Below are positions 49,561 to 58,519 of a stretch of DNA of 64,000 bases, one piece after another. Both the position numbers and the translations under genes were made by a program. Location: assembly GCA_024682455.1 (NCBI GenBank), contig JAIKZF010000097.1:1-64000 (forward strand). The letters run 5' to 3'. The stretch's first letter is position 1. Each line of letters opens with the position of its first letter. This stretch comes from Ruminiclostridium sp. Its GTDB lineage: Bacteria; Bacillota; Clostridia; Oscillospirales; Ruminococcaceae. The notes beneath the pieces were generated by a model that made no database searches, had not been told where the DNA came from, and saw nothing but the letters and a program-made list of their open reading frames with translations.

Positions 49561-51561
49561 TTGGACGAAAACGAAGAAAAAGAATATAACGATATAGCCA
49601 GTCTCGCGGCATACCTTCACAGCGACAAGATGCAGGCCTTCAAGGCAGCCGAGGAACGCGCAGAGAAAGGACTCCCGCCGCTTGAGGACGAGCCGGAGCA
49701 GGACAGCTTTTCAAAGGACGTGCTGTTCACCTCGGACAGGCGCAGACCCGCTTCCGCGCCAAGGCGCAGGCCGTCGGCGAAACACTCCGCGGCAGCTGCA
49801 CCCGTAAGCGAACCGGTGCCGAAAACTCAGCGTATCGACGAGCCGAAAACTCAGCGCATCGACGAGCCGAAAACTCAGCGCATTGATGAGCAGAAAACTC
49901 AGCGCATTGATGAGCAGAAAGCTGTCGAAGCACCGCCGAAGCCGGATGAGCACGCAAACTCCGAACATAACAGATACACGGACAGACCGAGAAAAAAGCA
50001 CTCTGCCGCCGCTAAAACGGAAAAGCACGAATCCGCCGACGCACAGAACATTCCGGCTCTTTCCGAAAGCCTTTCCGAATCCCTGGGGCTCAGAGCAGCC
50101 GAGATAAACGAGCAGAACAGAAACGCGCTCCCGCCCGAGGATACCCCGGAGATATTCGATATCACGGAGGGCAGCGATCAGGAAAAGCAGTTCAACAACG
50201 CGGCCACAAGACTCATGAACGCGGTCAACGACCCCGTTTCCAGAAACGACGCAATGCGCGAGGATATGGAGGCGGAGGAGGAAGAGATACGCGCCGAGAA
50301 AATGGAAGCCGCTATAATGAGGCGCAGATACGAGCGCCAGAAGCAGAGCACCAGAACTCTCGCGTATATCCTTATCGCGCTGCTGCTGTGCACCGCGATA
50401 ATCGGGGCTTCCGCTTACGCCTCGGCTCATATCGTGAAGTGGGCGCTCGACTTCACGGGGATCGCGGCGCAGGATTTCAAGATAGACGTTGAGATACCCG
50501 AGGACGCCTCGGTGGAGACCGTCGCGGCTATTCTTGCGGAAAACAACATAATCTCCGACGCGAAGTTCTTCAAGCTCTACGCAGATTTCGCGGATAAGCT
50601 CAAAGCAGATGAAAAGGATCGCAATACCGATTTCATCGGAGGCAAGTATACCGTAAGCTCCACTATGTCGTACAGCACCCTGCTCTCTCTTTTCAGGACC
50701 GAAAAGACCCGCAAGGAAACCGTGTCCGTGCGTATCATCGAGGGTATGAACGCGCGTGAGATCGGCGACCTGCTGGAAAAGAACAATGTGTGCTACGCGG
50801 AGGATTTCGAGAAATACTACAAGGATATCCTCAACATCTATGATTTCGAGCGCAGAGTAAAGCAGAGCTCCTCAAAGATGTATCAGCTTGAGGGATATCT
50901 GTTCCCCGATACCTATGAGTTCTATGTCGTCAACGGCATGGCTGACGGCGGCGCTCCCGAAAGGGGCGAGACCGAGCAGGAAGCCAGGGAACGCATCAAA
51001 AAGGACTCGGAGGAGAACGCCCTCGTAGCCGCAAAGAAGATGTACTCGAACTTCAACGACAAGATGACGATGAAGATGTACAAGAAAATGGGCGAGATGA
51101 ATATGACCCTCGACGAGGTAGTGGCTCTCGCTTCTATCGTACAGAAGGAGGCAGGCTACACCGAGGATATGGAAATGGTCGCTAGCGTATTCCTGAACAG
51201 AATACGTCATTCCGCCGAATTCCCCTATCTCCAGTCCGATGTCACTATCATGTATGTTGAGGACGTGATAAAGCCGAACTTCAAGGGCAGCGAGACCGCG
51301 AAAACACGTTTATGCAACGCCTACAACACGTACGTATGTCAGGGTATACCCGCGGGACCCGTGTGCAACCCCGGGCTCGACGCCATAAACGCCGTGCTGT
51401 ACTCGGCGGAGTCACCGTACTTCTATTTCTGCGCGAATCCCGATACCGGCGAGATCTTCTACGCCGAGACCGAGGAAAAGCATAACGAGAACAAGATACT
51501 CGCCGGTCTGACCGGCACAGGACAGACAGCCGAAGAATACGGGGAGGGCGAAAATGGATAA
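49561..51561 (+). CDS. mltG: Endolytic transglycosylase MltG with long disordered, repeat-containing N-terminal cytoplasmic region
   Basis: C-terminal LEGYLFPDTYEF...LASIVQKEAGYTEDMEMVASVFLNRI...GIPAGPVCNPGLDAINAVL; single TM; TTG start with SD AGAGGTG. Confidence 0.95.
   Translation: MDENEEKEYNDIASLAAYLHSDKMQAFKAAEERAEKGLPPLEDEPEQDSFSKDVLFTSDRRRPASAPRRRPSAKHSAAAAPVSEPVPKTQRIDEPKTQRIDEPKTQRIDEQKTQRIDEQKAVEAPPKPDEHANSEHNRYTDRPRKKHSAAAKTEKHESADAQNIPALSESLSESLGLRAAEINEQNRNALPPEDTPEIFDITEGSDQEKQFNNAATRLMNAVNDPVSRNDAMREDMEAEEEEIRAEKMEAAIMRRRYERQKQSTRTLAYILIALLLCTAIIGASAYASAHIVKWALDFTGIAAQDFKIDVEIPEDASVETVAAILAENNIISDAKFFKLYADFADKLKADEKDRNTDFIGGKYTVSSTMSYSTLLSLFRTEKTRKETVSVRIIEGMNAREIGDLLEKNNVCYAEDFEKYYKDILNIYDFERRVKQSSSKMYQLEGYLFPDTYEFYVVNGMADGGAPERGETEQEARERIKKDSEENALVAAKKMYSNFNDKMTMKMYKKMGEMNMTLDEVVALASIVQKEAGYTEDMEMVASVFLNRIRHSAEFPYLQSDVTIMYVEDVIKPNFKGSETAKTRLCNAYNTYVCQGIPAGPVCNPGLDAINAVLYSAESPYFYFCANPDTGEIFYAETEEKHNENKILAGLTGTGQTAEEYGEGENG
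49819..49914 (+). repeat. Four tandem 24-bp repeats encoding KTQRIDE(P/Q)
   Basis: (c/a)cgaaaactcagcg(t/c)atcgacgag-type units read directly, four in a row. Confidence 0.95.
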
Positions 51562-52768
51562 TACACCCGAGCTCCTCTCTCCCGCAGGCGACCGCGAATG
51601 CCTCGAAGCAGCGGTGGACTTCGGCTGTGACGCCGTGTATCTCGGAGGACAGAGCTTCGGTATGAGAGCCGGCCCCAAGAATTTCGATATGGAGGGTCTT
51701 GCGGACGCGGTGTTATACGCTCACGACAGAGGCGTGAAGGTCTACCTTACCTGCAATACCGTACCGACCAACGATGAGGCGGCGGCTTTTCCCGCCTTCA
51801 TCGCCGAAGCCCGGAAGACAGGCATAGACGCGGCGATCATCGCGGATATAGGCGTTATGGCAATGACCGCGAAGTACGCGCCCGGTCTCGATATACATAT
51901 GTCCACTCAGGTCGGCATAATGAACAGCGAGACCGCAAAGGAGCTGTACCGGCTCGGAGCTAAAAGGGTCGTGCTCGCCCGCGAGGTCGGGCTTGCGGAT
52001 ATAGCCCGTATAAGAAAGGATATCCCCGCCGATATGGATATCGAGGTGTTCGTCCACGGAGCTATGTGCGTTTCCTTCTCCGGAAGATGTCTGCTGTCGA
52101 AATATCTCGCAGGCAGAGACGCGAACCGGGGAGCCTGTGCGCAGCCGTGCCGCTGGAAATACTTCCTTACCGAGGAGACACGCCCCGGAGAGATGTACGA
52201 GATCACCGAGGATAACAAAGGCACCTACATCTTCAACGCCAGAGATCTGTGCATGATAGACCATATCCCCGACCTTCTGGAGGCGGGAGTTTCCAGCCTT
52301 AAGATCGAGGGACGCGCCAAGTCAGCCTATTACTCGGCGGTAGTGACCAACGCCTATAAAAAGGCGATAGAATACGCCGTTAAAGGCGAAAAGCTGCCCG
52401 AAGCCATAAGCGGGGAGGTATACAAGGTCAGCCACAGACCCTACTGCACCGGCTTCTTCTATGAACATTCCGACGCGGAACAGTATTATCCGAGCAGCGG
52501 ATATTTCCGGGATTATGAGTTCGTCGGAACGGTAGATCGCTGGGAGAACGGCATACTGCATATCACCCAGAGGAACTACTTCACCGTGGGCAGCGAGCTT
52601 GAGGTCCTCCCTCCGAAGGGTGAGCCCGCGACCTTTACCCCGGCGGAGATGTTCAACGTAAGCGGCGAGAGCGTCACGGCAGCCAACCACGCTATGGAAA
52701 AGCTCACAATTCCCTGCCCCGCGGAATTTCCTCCGAAATCGATAATCCGTATGAAAAAGAACAAATAA
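51554..52768 (+). CDS. U32 family peptidase
   Basis: ELLSPAGDRECLEAAVDFGCDAVYLGGQSFGMRA; FVHGAMCVSFSGRCLLSKYLAGRDANRGACAQPCRWKY. Confidence 0.96.
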   Translation: MDNTPELLSPAGDRECLEAAVDFGCDAVYLGGQSFGMRAGPKNFDMEGLADAVLYAHDRGVKVYLTCNTVPTNDEAAAFPAFIAEARKTGIDAAIIADIGVMAMTAKYAPGLDIHMSTQVGIMNSETAKELYRLGAKRVVLAREVGLADIARIRKDIPADMDIEVFVHGAMCVSFSGRCLLSKYLAGRDANRGACAQPCRWKYFLTEETRPGEMYEITEDNKGTYIFNARDLCMIDHIPDLLEAGVSSLKIEGRAKSAYYSAVVTNAYKKAIEYAVKGEKLPEAISGEVYKVSHRPYCTGFFYEHSDAEQYYPSSGYFRDYEFVGTVDRWENGILHITQRNYFTVGSELEVLPPKGEPATFTPAEMFNVSGESVTAANHAMEKLTIPCPAEFPPKSIIRMKKNK

Positions 52769-52773
52769 TGAAA

Positions 52774-52806
52774 CAATGCTCCCGTTTACATACCGGGAGC
52801 ATTTTA
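52774..52806 (+). terminator. Rho-independent terminator after U32 peptidase
   Basis: AATGCTCCCGtttacataCCGGGAGCATTTT. Confidence 0.8.
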
Positions 52807-52818
52807 TAAGGAAAACGA

Positions 52819-53676
52819 ATGGAACTTACCGATATAAACACCATAAAAGACCTACTGAGCCGGAACGGCTTTTCCTTCTCGAAGGCGCTTGGGCAGAACT
52901 TTCTGACAAACCCCACGGTATGTCCGAGGATCGCCGAAATGGGCGGCTGCCGCAGGGGGACTGCCGCGATAGAGATAGGAACGGGTATAGGAGTGCTGAC
53001 AAAGGAGCTTGCTCTTCGCTGCGACAAGGTGGTCGCTGTGGAGATAGACAAGAGACTGAAACCGATACTCGACGAAACGCTGGAGGGCTTCGGCAATATC
53101 GAGATCGTGTTCGCGGACGTGCTTAAGACCGATCTGAGCGCTCTGATACGCGAAAAGCTCGGCGGATATGAGGACATATACGTCTGCGCCAATCTGCCCT
53201 ATTACATCACGTCGCCGGTCATTATGAAGCTTCTCGAAGAGCGGCTCCCGATAAAGGCGGTGACGGTAATGGTACAGAGGGAAGCAGCCGAAAGGCTGTG
53301 CGCCGAAGTCGGGACCCGCGAGTGCGGAGCCGTCACGGTGGCTGTCAGATATTACAGCGTGCCGGAGCTTTTGTTCAGAGTGAACCGCGGCAGCTTCATG
53401 CCAAGCCCCAACGTCGACAGCGCGGTGATACGGCTCGATACGGGCGGAGCCGCACGGTACAGCGTTTCCGACGAGAAGCTTTTCTTCAGGATCGTGCGCG
53501 CTTCGTTCTCGCAGCGAAGAAAGCAGATGCTGAACCCGCTGAGCGCGGCTCTCGGGATCGACAAGGCCGTACTGTCGGATATGTTCGTACAATGCGGGAT
53601 AAAGCCGACCGCGCGCCCCGAGGAACTGAAAATGGAGGAATTTGTCGCACTCTGCGAACGAATTTCCGCGAAATAG
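52819..53676 (+). CDS. rsmA: 16S rRNA dimethyladenosine transferase
   Basis: SKALGQNFLTNPTVCPRI; AIEIGTGIGVLTKEL; CANLPYYITSPVIMKLL. Confidence 0.97.
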   Translation: MELTDINTIKDLLSRNGFSFSKALGQNFLTNPTVCPRIAEMGGCRRGTAAIEIGTGIGVLTKELALRCDKVVAVEIDKRLKPILDETLEGFGNIEIVFADVLKTDLSALIREKLGGYEDIYVCANLPYYITSPVIMKLLEERLPIKAVTVMVQREAAERLCAEVGTRECGAVTVAVRYYSVPELLFRVNRGSFMPSPNVDSAVIRLDTGGAARYSVSDEKLFFRIVRASFSQRRKQMLNPLSAALGIDKAVLSDMFVQCGIKPTARPEELKMEEFVALCERISAK

Positions 53677-53755
53677 AATAATACACCCTTTTTCCGACAA
53701 CATTTTCGTGTGATCTGTGATATCATCTATCCAAAAACACGAAAGGATGTTAAAA

Positions 53756-56038
53756 ATGGAACGAAGCATCATTGCCGAGGAGTCTGCCGGAAAGAGGGAT
53801 ATTTTTTTGCTCAGGGGAGCCGCGTTCTTCGCTTCGGGACTTATACTCGCGCTGACCAGACTTTTCGGCTGTCCGGCGCCGTTCGCAGCCGCAGGGCTTT
53901 TCGCCGCGAACGGGACCGAGAGCATATTCATGTTCTCGGGAGCGGTCATCGGCTATATGATAAACGGCGGATTCGGCGTCTGTGTACCATACATAGCCTC
54001 AATGGGCATTATACTGCTGATACGGTACGCCGTGGGTTTCTTCCTGCCGAGGTCAAAGTCCGTATTCGTCCGCGCTGTCTGCTCAGTTGCCGCCGGAACA
54101 GCCGTATTTGCGGCGAACCTGTTCATAGCCGAGGACGTTTACGGGATATTCGTTTCTGCGGTATTCGGGATACTTTCGGCAGGTGCCGCATACTGCGCGG
54201 ACAAGCTGAGGACGACTGCCGTGAGCGAGATATTCTCCGCGCGCGGCGGCGGGACTGCGGCGGCTGCCGGGGTGCTTTTCGTGATGCTTACGGCGGCGCT
54301 TACGAGCTTACAGATCGGCGTGATTAATATCGGAGTCTTACTGTCGGCTGCGGCGGTGCTTTACGCTTCCGATATACGTGCCGACAGCAGCGCGGCGGTA
54401 TGCGCAGTTCTGTCCTCTGCGGGAGTTGCCGCCGGGAACGGTGAGCTTGCGGCTTCGTGCATTATGATCTCGGTCTCCGCTCCGGTAATCATACTTATCG
54501 GGAAACGCGGCAGGATCACAAGAGCCTGTGTGTTCATCGCGGTGACAGGGCTCGGGCTGATAATCACGGGACCGACGGTGATAAGCGCCTCCGCGGCGAT
54601 ATCCGCTGTGGCTGCCGCTGTGCTGTATATGGCGCTGCCGGACAAGATTTCCGAGCTCCTCAGATCGGCGGACACAGCCGGGATAACCGGAGCGCCGAGA
54701 CCATACGCAGCCTTCGGGCGCAAGCTCGAAAATATGGGCGCGGCGATAGACGAGATGAAAAAAGCGGTGATACATACCGCAAAGGCTCTCGAACAGGAGA
54801 ATATCCGCGATATCTCGTGGGTATACAGCAAGACCGCCGACAAGGTCTGCAAGAGCTGTCCGGCGAATATGACCTGCTGGGGACAGATGTACGGCGACAC
54901 CGCGGACATTATGAACAAGGCGGTCGACAAGCTGCGGAAGGGCTGCTTTCTGACCGGGGATATGCTGGGAGGCCACATCGCCTCGAACTGTCCGGACAAG
55001 GCAAGGCTCGCGGAGACCCTGAACAGACAGTATGCCGCCTACTGCTCGGCGGAAAGCTCCTCCCGCAAGGTCGAGGAGATGAGGAGCGTACTTACCAATC
55101 AGCTCGGAGCTACCGAAAGCATGCTGAAAAAGCTGGGCGAGGAGCTGGAGCAGAACAACACCTACGACGAGACCTCCGCCGCCGCAGCGGAGAAGCTGTT
55201 CTCCGAGCTCGGGCTGGTCAAGCCGTCCGTGATAGCCATGCGGCTAAACGGCAAGCTTTGTATAGACGCGTACGGCACGGGAAATCTGTCCTACCCTCCC
55301 GAGGAGATAGCGGACAGGCTGTCCGTTGAGCTCCGCTGTGAGCTCGACCTGCCGATGATAAGCTTCACGGACGGGAAATTCCACATCACGGTATCGGAAC
55401 GGGCAAGATATGACACGGAGATCCGCGTTTTCAGGAAGAACAAGTCCGGGAGCCGCCACAGCGGTGACTGCTCGGAGTGCTTCAACGACGGTCAGGGAAA
55501 CGTATATATGATCCTTTCCGACGGTATGGGAAGCGGCAGCAGAGCAAGGATAGACAGCGCGTTCTCATGCAGTATGCTGGAGCGGCTGCTGAAGGCGGGC
55601 ATCGACCTGGAATCCTCGCTTGAGATGCTCAATACCTCGCTTCTTGTGAAGTCGTCGGACGAGAGCTTCGCGACTCTGGATATATGCAGGATCGACCTTA
55701 ATTCCGGTGACGTGCTGCTCTGCAAGGCGGGCGGAGCCTCGACATACGTGCGCTGCGGGGATTCCTTCCGCGAGATAAAGGAAGAGGGAATGCCGCTCGG
55801 GGTAGGCTTCGAGGCAAACTACCGCGGGAAGCTTTTCAGACTGTCGGAGGGGGACGCTATAATAATGACCAGCGACGGCGCGGATCCCGACAAGGCATGG
55901 CTGGAGCAGCTGATGATACGGGACAGGCGGCTCGATCTCTCCTCCGTTATAGATACTCTCGGCGAGGCTCTGAGGCTTTCCGGCGGCAAGGATAACGAGG
56001 ACGATGTGACGGTGATAGGCGTTAAACTGATAAAATAA
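53756..56038 (+). CDS. spoIIE: Stage II sporulation protein E (PP2C-type phosphatase)
   Basis: Multi-TM N-terminus; C-terminal ILSDGMGSGSRARIDS, LCKAGGASTYVR, IMTSDGADPD, DDVTVIGVKL. Confidence 0.94.
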   Translation: MERSIIAEESAGKRDIFLLRGAAFFASGLILALTRLFGCPAPFAAAGLFAANGTESIFMFSGAVIGYMINGGFGVCVPYIASMGIILLIRYAVGFFLPRSKSVFVRAVCSVAAGTAVFAANLFIAEDVYGIFVSAVFGILSAGAAYCADKLRTTAVSEIFSARGGGTAAAAGVLFVMLTAALTSLQIGVINIGVLLSAAAVLYASDIRADSSAAVCAVLSSAGVAAGNGELAASCIMISVSAPVIILIGKRGRITRACVFIAVTGLGLIITGPTVISASAAISAVAAAVLYMALPDKISELLRSADTAGITGAPRPYAAFGRKLENMGAAIDEMKKAVIHTAKALEQENIRDISWVYSKTADKVCKSCPANMTCWGQMYGDTADIMNKAVDKLRKGCFLTGDMLGGHIASNCPDKARLAETLNRQYAAYCSAESSSRKVEEMRSVLTNQLGATESMLKKLGEELEQNNTYDETSAAAAEKLFSELGLVKPSVIAMRLNGKLCIDAYGTGNLSYPPEEIADRLSVELRCELDLPMISFTDGKFHITVSERARYDTEIRVFRKNKSGSRHSGDCSECFNDGQGNVYMILSDGMGSGSRARIDSAFSCSMLERLLKAGIDLESSLEMLNTSLLVKSSDESFATLDICRIDLNSGDVLLCKAGGASTYVRCGDSFREIKEEGMPLGVGFEANYRGKLFRLSEGDAIIMTSDGADPDKAWLEQLMIRDRRLDLSSVIDTLGEALRLSGGKDNEDDVTVIGVKLIK

Positions 56039-56086
56039 GGATTTACCGACTTTTTTATCCCATTCCGGAAAAATTTTGAATATCTA

Positions 56087-56115
56087 TTGCATTATACGGC
56101 ATTTTATGGTATAAT
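56087..56115 (+). promoter_or_regulatory. SigA-type promoter upstream of the SSFYGFAE-repeat gene pair
   Basis: TTGCAT - 17 bp - TATAAT. Confidence 0.7.
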
Positions 56116-56222
56116 GTATAAATGATAATATGCCATATAGCGTTTAAACAGTGGAAAACGATATTTTCCGCGCTTGAATCAGGCATATTTCGGTATTTGA
56201 TATGAAACGGGGTGAGTATCGG

Positions 56223-57101
56223 GTGAAAAACTGCGGTTGGTATCTGTGGCTTAACGGCCGAAAGATATACAATATACGTGATCTCCGCGAAAACTTCGAT
56301 ACCGCCGTGCTTTCGGGGTATTTTCTCGGCGGCAGCCTGATGAAATGGCTGTCGGACCTCGGCGAAAACTCGATAATCAAGCGGCTCGGCTCCGTTGATA
56401 TGAACAGCGACATAGGGTCTCAGCTCGAATTCGCGTTCGGCGTCTCCCCTGACATAAAGTCCGCACACAGCGGCGAAATAAAGCCTCAGAACCCACCTAC
56501 CGAGCTTCCGGTCAAAGCCTCCGAGCTCGGTATAGGCGACACCGCCGTGTTCTGCTTCGGCAGGGCAAGCTCCTTCTCCGCATACAGCGAGGCAGCTTCG
56601 AGCTTCGGCGCAGCAGGCTCGTTCTACGGATTCGCGGAGAGCTCATTCTATGGCTTCGCGGAAAGCTCATTCTACGGATTTGCCGAAAGCTCGTTCTATT
56701 CCATAGCCGGGACGGAGTCGAGCTTCGGGCTCGCGAGCTCATACGCGGCTTTCGTTTCCGTACAGGCAGTCAATATGATACAATCCTCCGGCAGCAGCTT
56801 TCGCAGACTGTTCGCATCCTCGGAGATATTCGGAACGGCAGGGTCGTTCAGAGGCTTTTTGTCCGGCTCATATAAAGGCTTTTACGCAGGCTCCTACCTT
56901 CTGTCGCTGTTTGGTGGCTCGTTCTTGATTTCTTCCGGCATGTACGGATCGTTCCTGCGGCTTTCCGGAGCTCTCGGAGAAGGCAGCTTCGTATATATCA
57001 ATAACGGCATAACCGTCACCGCGGAGGAATTCCGCAGAACACTTATTAACCTTTCGTCCTGCCCGCTCAACGCTTACGGGTACGGCATAAACCTTGTATG
57101 A
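56223..57101 (+). CDS. Uncharacterised Ser/Phe/Tyr/Gly-rich repeat protein with N-terminal WL-type globular module
   Basis: ORF 56202..57101; GTG at 56223 preceded by GGGGTGAG is the better start. N-term VKNCGWYLWLNGRKIYNIRDLRENFDTAVLSGYFLGGSLMKWLSDLGE; C-term GSFYGFAESSFYGFAESSFYGFAESSFYSIAG...GSFRGFLSGSYKGFYAGSYLLSLFGGSF. Confidence 0.85.
   Translation: MKNCGWYLWLNGRKIYNIRDLRENFDTAVLSGYFLGGSLMKWLSDLGENSIIKRLGSVDMNSDIGSQLEFAFGVSPDIKSAHSGEIKPQNPPTELPVKASELGIGDTAVFCFGRASSFSAYSEAASSFGAAGSFYGFAESSFYGFAESSFYGFAESSFYSIAGTESSFGLASSYAAFVSVQAVNMIQSSGSSFRRLFASSEIFGTAGSFRGFLSGSYKGFYAGSYLLSLFGGSFLISSGMYGSFLRLSGALGEGSFVYINNGITVTAEEFRRTLINLSSCPLNAYGYGINLV
56616..56711 (+). repeat. Four tandem 24-bp units encoding (S/G)SFYGFAE-type octapeptides
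   Basis: ggctcgttctacggattcgcggag / agctcattctatggcttcgcggaa / agctcattctacggatttgccgaa / agctcgttctattccatagccggg. Confidence 0.93.
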
Positions 57102-57102
57102 T

Positions 57103-57942
57103 ATGAACGGGATACACGTAAACTCAACAGCACCGTTTTTTGTACGGCATCCGGGCGCGGAATATACGGCAGAGGACTTCAGTCTTTACTGTACGGTCAT
57201 ATCCGCGCTTCAATGGCGCAAAAAAAACGGTGCTGTCTTCATGGTGACAGACCGCGCCGCGGCTGAATATTACCGTAAAAACGGCATCGACAAGGCATGG
57301 GACAGCGTTCTGGAGCTTATCCCGGAGGATATCGAGGGTATTGATCCGGAGATGTTCTGGGCAGCGGGCAAGCTTATCGCACTGCGCGATATCCCGCAGA
57401 ACGCCGCGCTCATCGACGAAGATCTTATCGTATGGAACAAAACGGAGCTTTCCGGCAAGGCTGTGACCGTTGCGCACCGCGAATATCTGTCCCCCGATAT
57501 CTACCCCGATCCGAGACTGTTCGGAGTCAGGGGCTTTCCGCTGCTGGACAGGCTGGATTTCGGTGTGCTGCCTTGCAATACCGCGTTCCTCCATATACCA
57601 GACGATTCCTTTCGTATGTTCTATGCCGGTCAGTCGATAGCGTTCATGAAAGCCGCGTCAGAGAACAAATGCGGCGACAGGCTTTGCAGAATGGTATTCG
57701 CGGAACAGCGGCTGCTGGCTATGCTGTGCGAGCTTACAGGTACGGATATAGTGCCGCTCATGGATATGGACAGGCTGTTCATAGCGCAGGAAAATTATAC
57801 TCACCTTTGGGGCGCGAAGCAGGCTATGCGGGACAATGAGGGGCTGCGCGCGGGTTTTGTCAATCGCTGCCGGGAGCGCATAAGGAACGACTTCCCCGAT
57901 CACGCGGATCTCATCGGCGCGATAGACGAGTGTACAAAATAA
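57103..57942 (+). CDS. Glycosyltransferase-like protein, DUF6734-like
   Basis: SLYCTVISALQWRKKNGAVFMVTDRAAAEYYRKNGI...FWAAGKLIALRDIPQNAALIDEDLIVW...FAEQRLLAMLCELTGTDIVPLMD...NYTHLWGAKQ; resembles DUF6734 from memory, not searched. Confidence 0.55.
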   Translation: MNGIHVNSTAPFFVRHPGAEYTAEDFSLYCTVISALQWRKKNGAVFMVTDRAAAEYYRKNGIDKAWDSVLELIPEDIEGIDPEMFWAAGKLIALRDIPQNAALIDEDLIVWNKTELSGKAVTVAHREYLSPDIYPDPRLFGVRGFPLLDRLDFGVLPCNTAFLHIPDDSFRMFYAGQSIAFMKAASENKCGDRLCRMVFAEQRLLAMLCELTGTDIVPLMDMDRLFIAQENYTHLWGAKQAMRDNEGLRAGFVNRCRERIRNDFPDHADLIGAIDECTK

Positions 57943-57974
57943 GGCTCCGCAGGCAATATGCCCACGGAGCCTTC
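57942..57974. terminator. Terminator-like stem-loop between the convergent 57.1-kb gene and ireB
   Basis: AAGGCTCCGcaggcaatatgcccaCGGAGCCTT. Confidence 0.75.
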
Positions 57975-57987
57975 GTCCTTATTCCGT

Positions 57988-58233
57988 TCATTCACCGAGA
58001 TAGCTCTTCACCAGCGCCTGAAGCAGCTCATCACGGTCGATGCGTCTGATAAGGCTTCTGGCGTTGTTGTAGGTCGTTATGTAGGTGGGGTCTTCCGACA
58101 GGATATACCCGACAAGCTGATTTATGGGATTATATCCCTTTTCGTTGAGAGCCTGATAGACAGTTGTGAGTATCTCCTTCATTTCATGATCACGTTCGTC
58201 CTTAACGGAGAATGTCATTGTTTTATCCTGCAT
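57988..58233 (-). CDS. ireB: IreB family regulatory phosphoprotein (DUF965)
   Basis: 81 aa: [74 protein letters not shown]. Confidence 0.95.
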   Translation of the reverse strand: MQDKTMTFSVKDERDHEMKEILTTVYQALNEKGYNPINQLVGYILSEDPTYITTYNNARSLIRRIDRDELLQALVKSYLGE

Positions 58234-58397
58234 ATCCTATACCTTCCTTTATTATTGATATAAAGCTCTGATTTCAAATCATTATCTCTCTATTCTATTA
58301 TACACATTTTCGTAAAAATTACAATACTTTTTCTGAAAAAAATCAAATTTCTTTGAATAGATAAAAAAATATTGTGCATTTTTATCAATTATTACTA

Positions 58398-58426
58398 TTG
58401 AAAGTAAGATACTGTTTTGCTATAAT
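58398..58426 (+). promoter_or_regulatory. SigA-type promoter upstream of DivIVA-like gene
   Basis: TTGAAA - 17 bp - TATAAT. Confidence 0.75.
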
Positions 58427-58519
58427 ATAAATATTAGGGAACTGTGTCCCGTATTTTGTGTTGTTCAAATATCAGCGGCACAACCGGGATAACGGTACGA
58501 ACTATGGAGGTAGCTTTTT

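Noticed and set aside
49819-49914. KTQRIDE repeats considered as a CRISPR-like or intergenic repeat array
   Set aside because: They are in-frame, directly adjacent without spacers, inside the mltG coding sequence.
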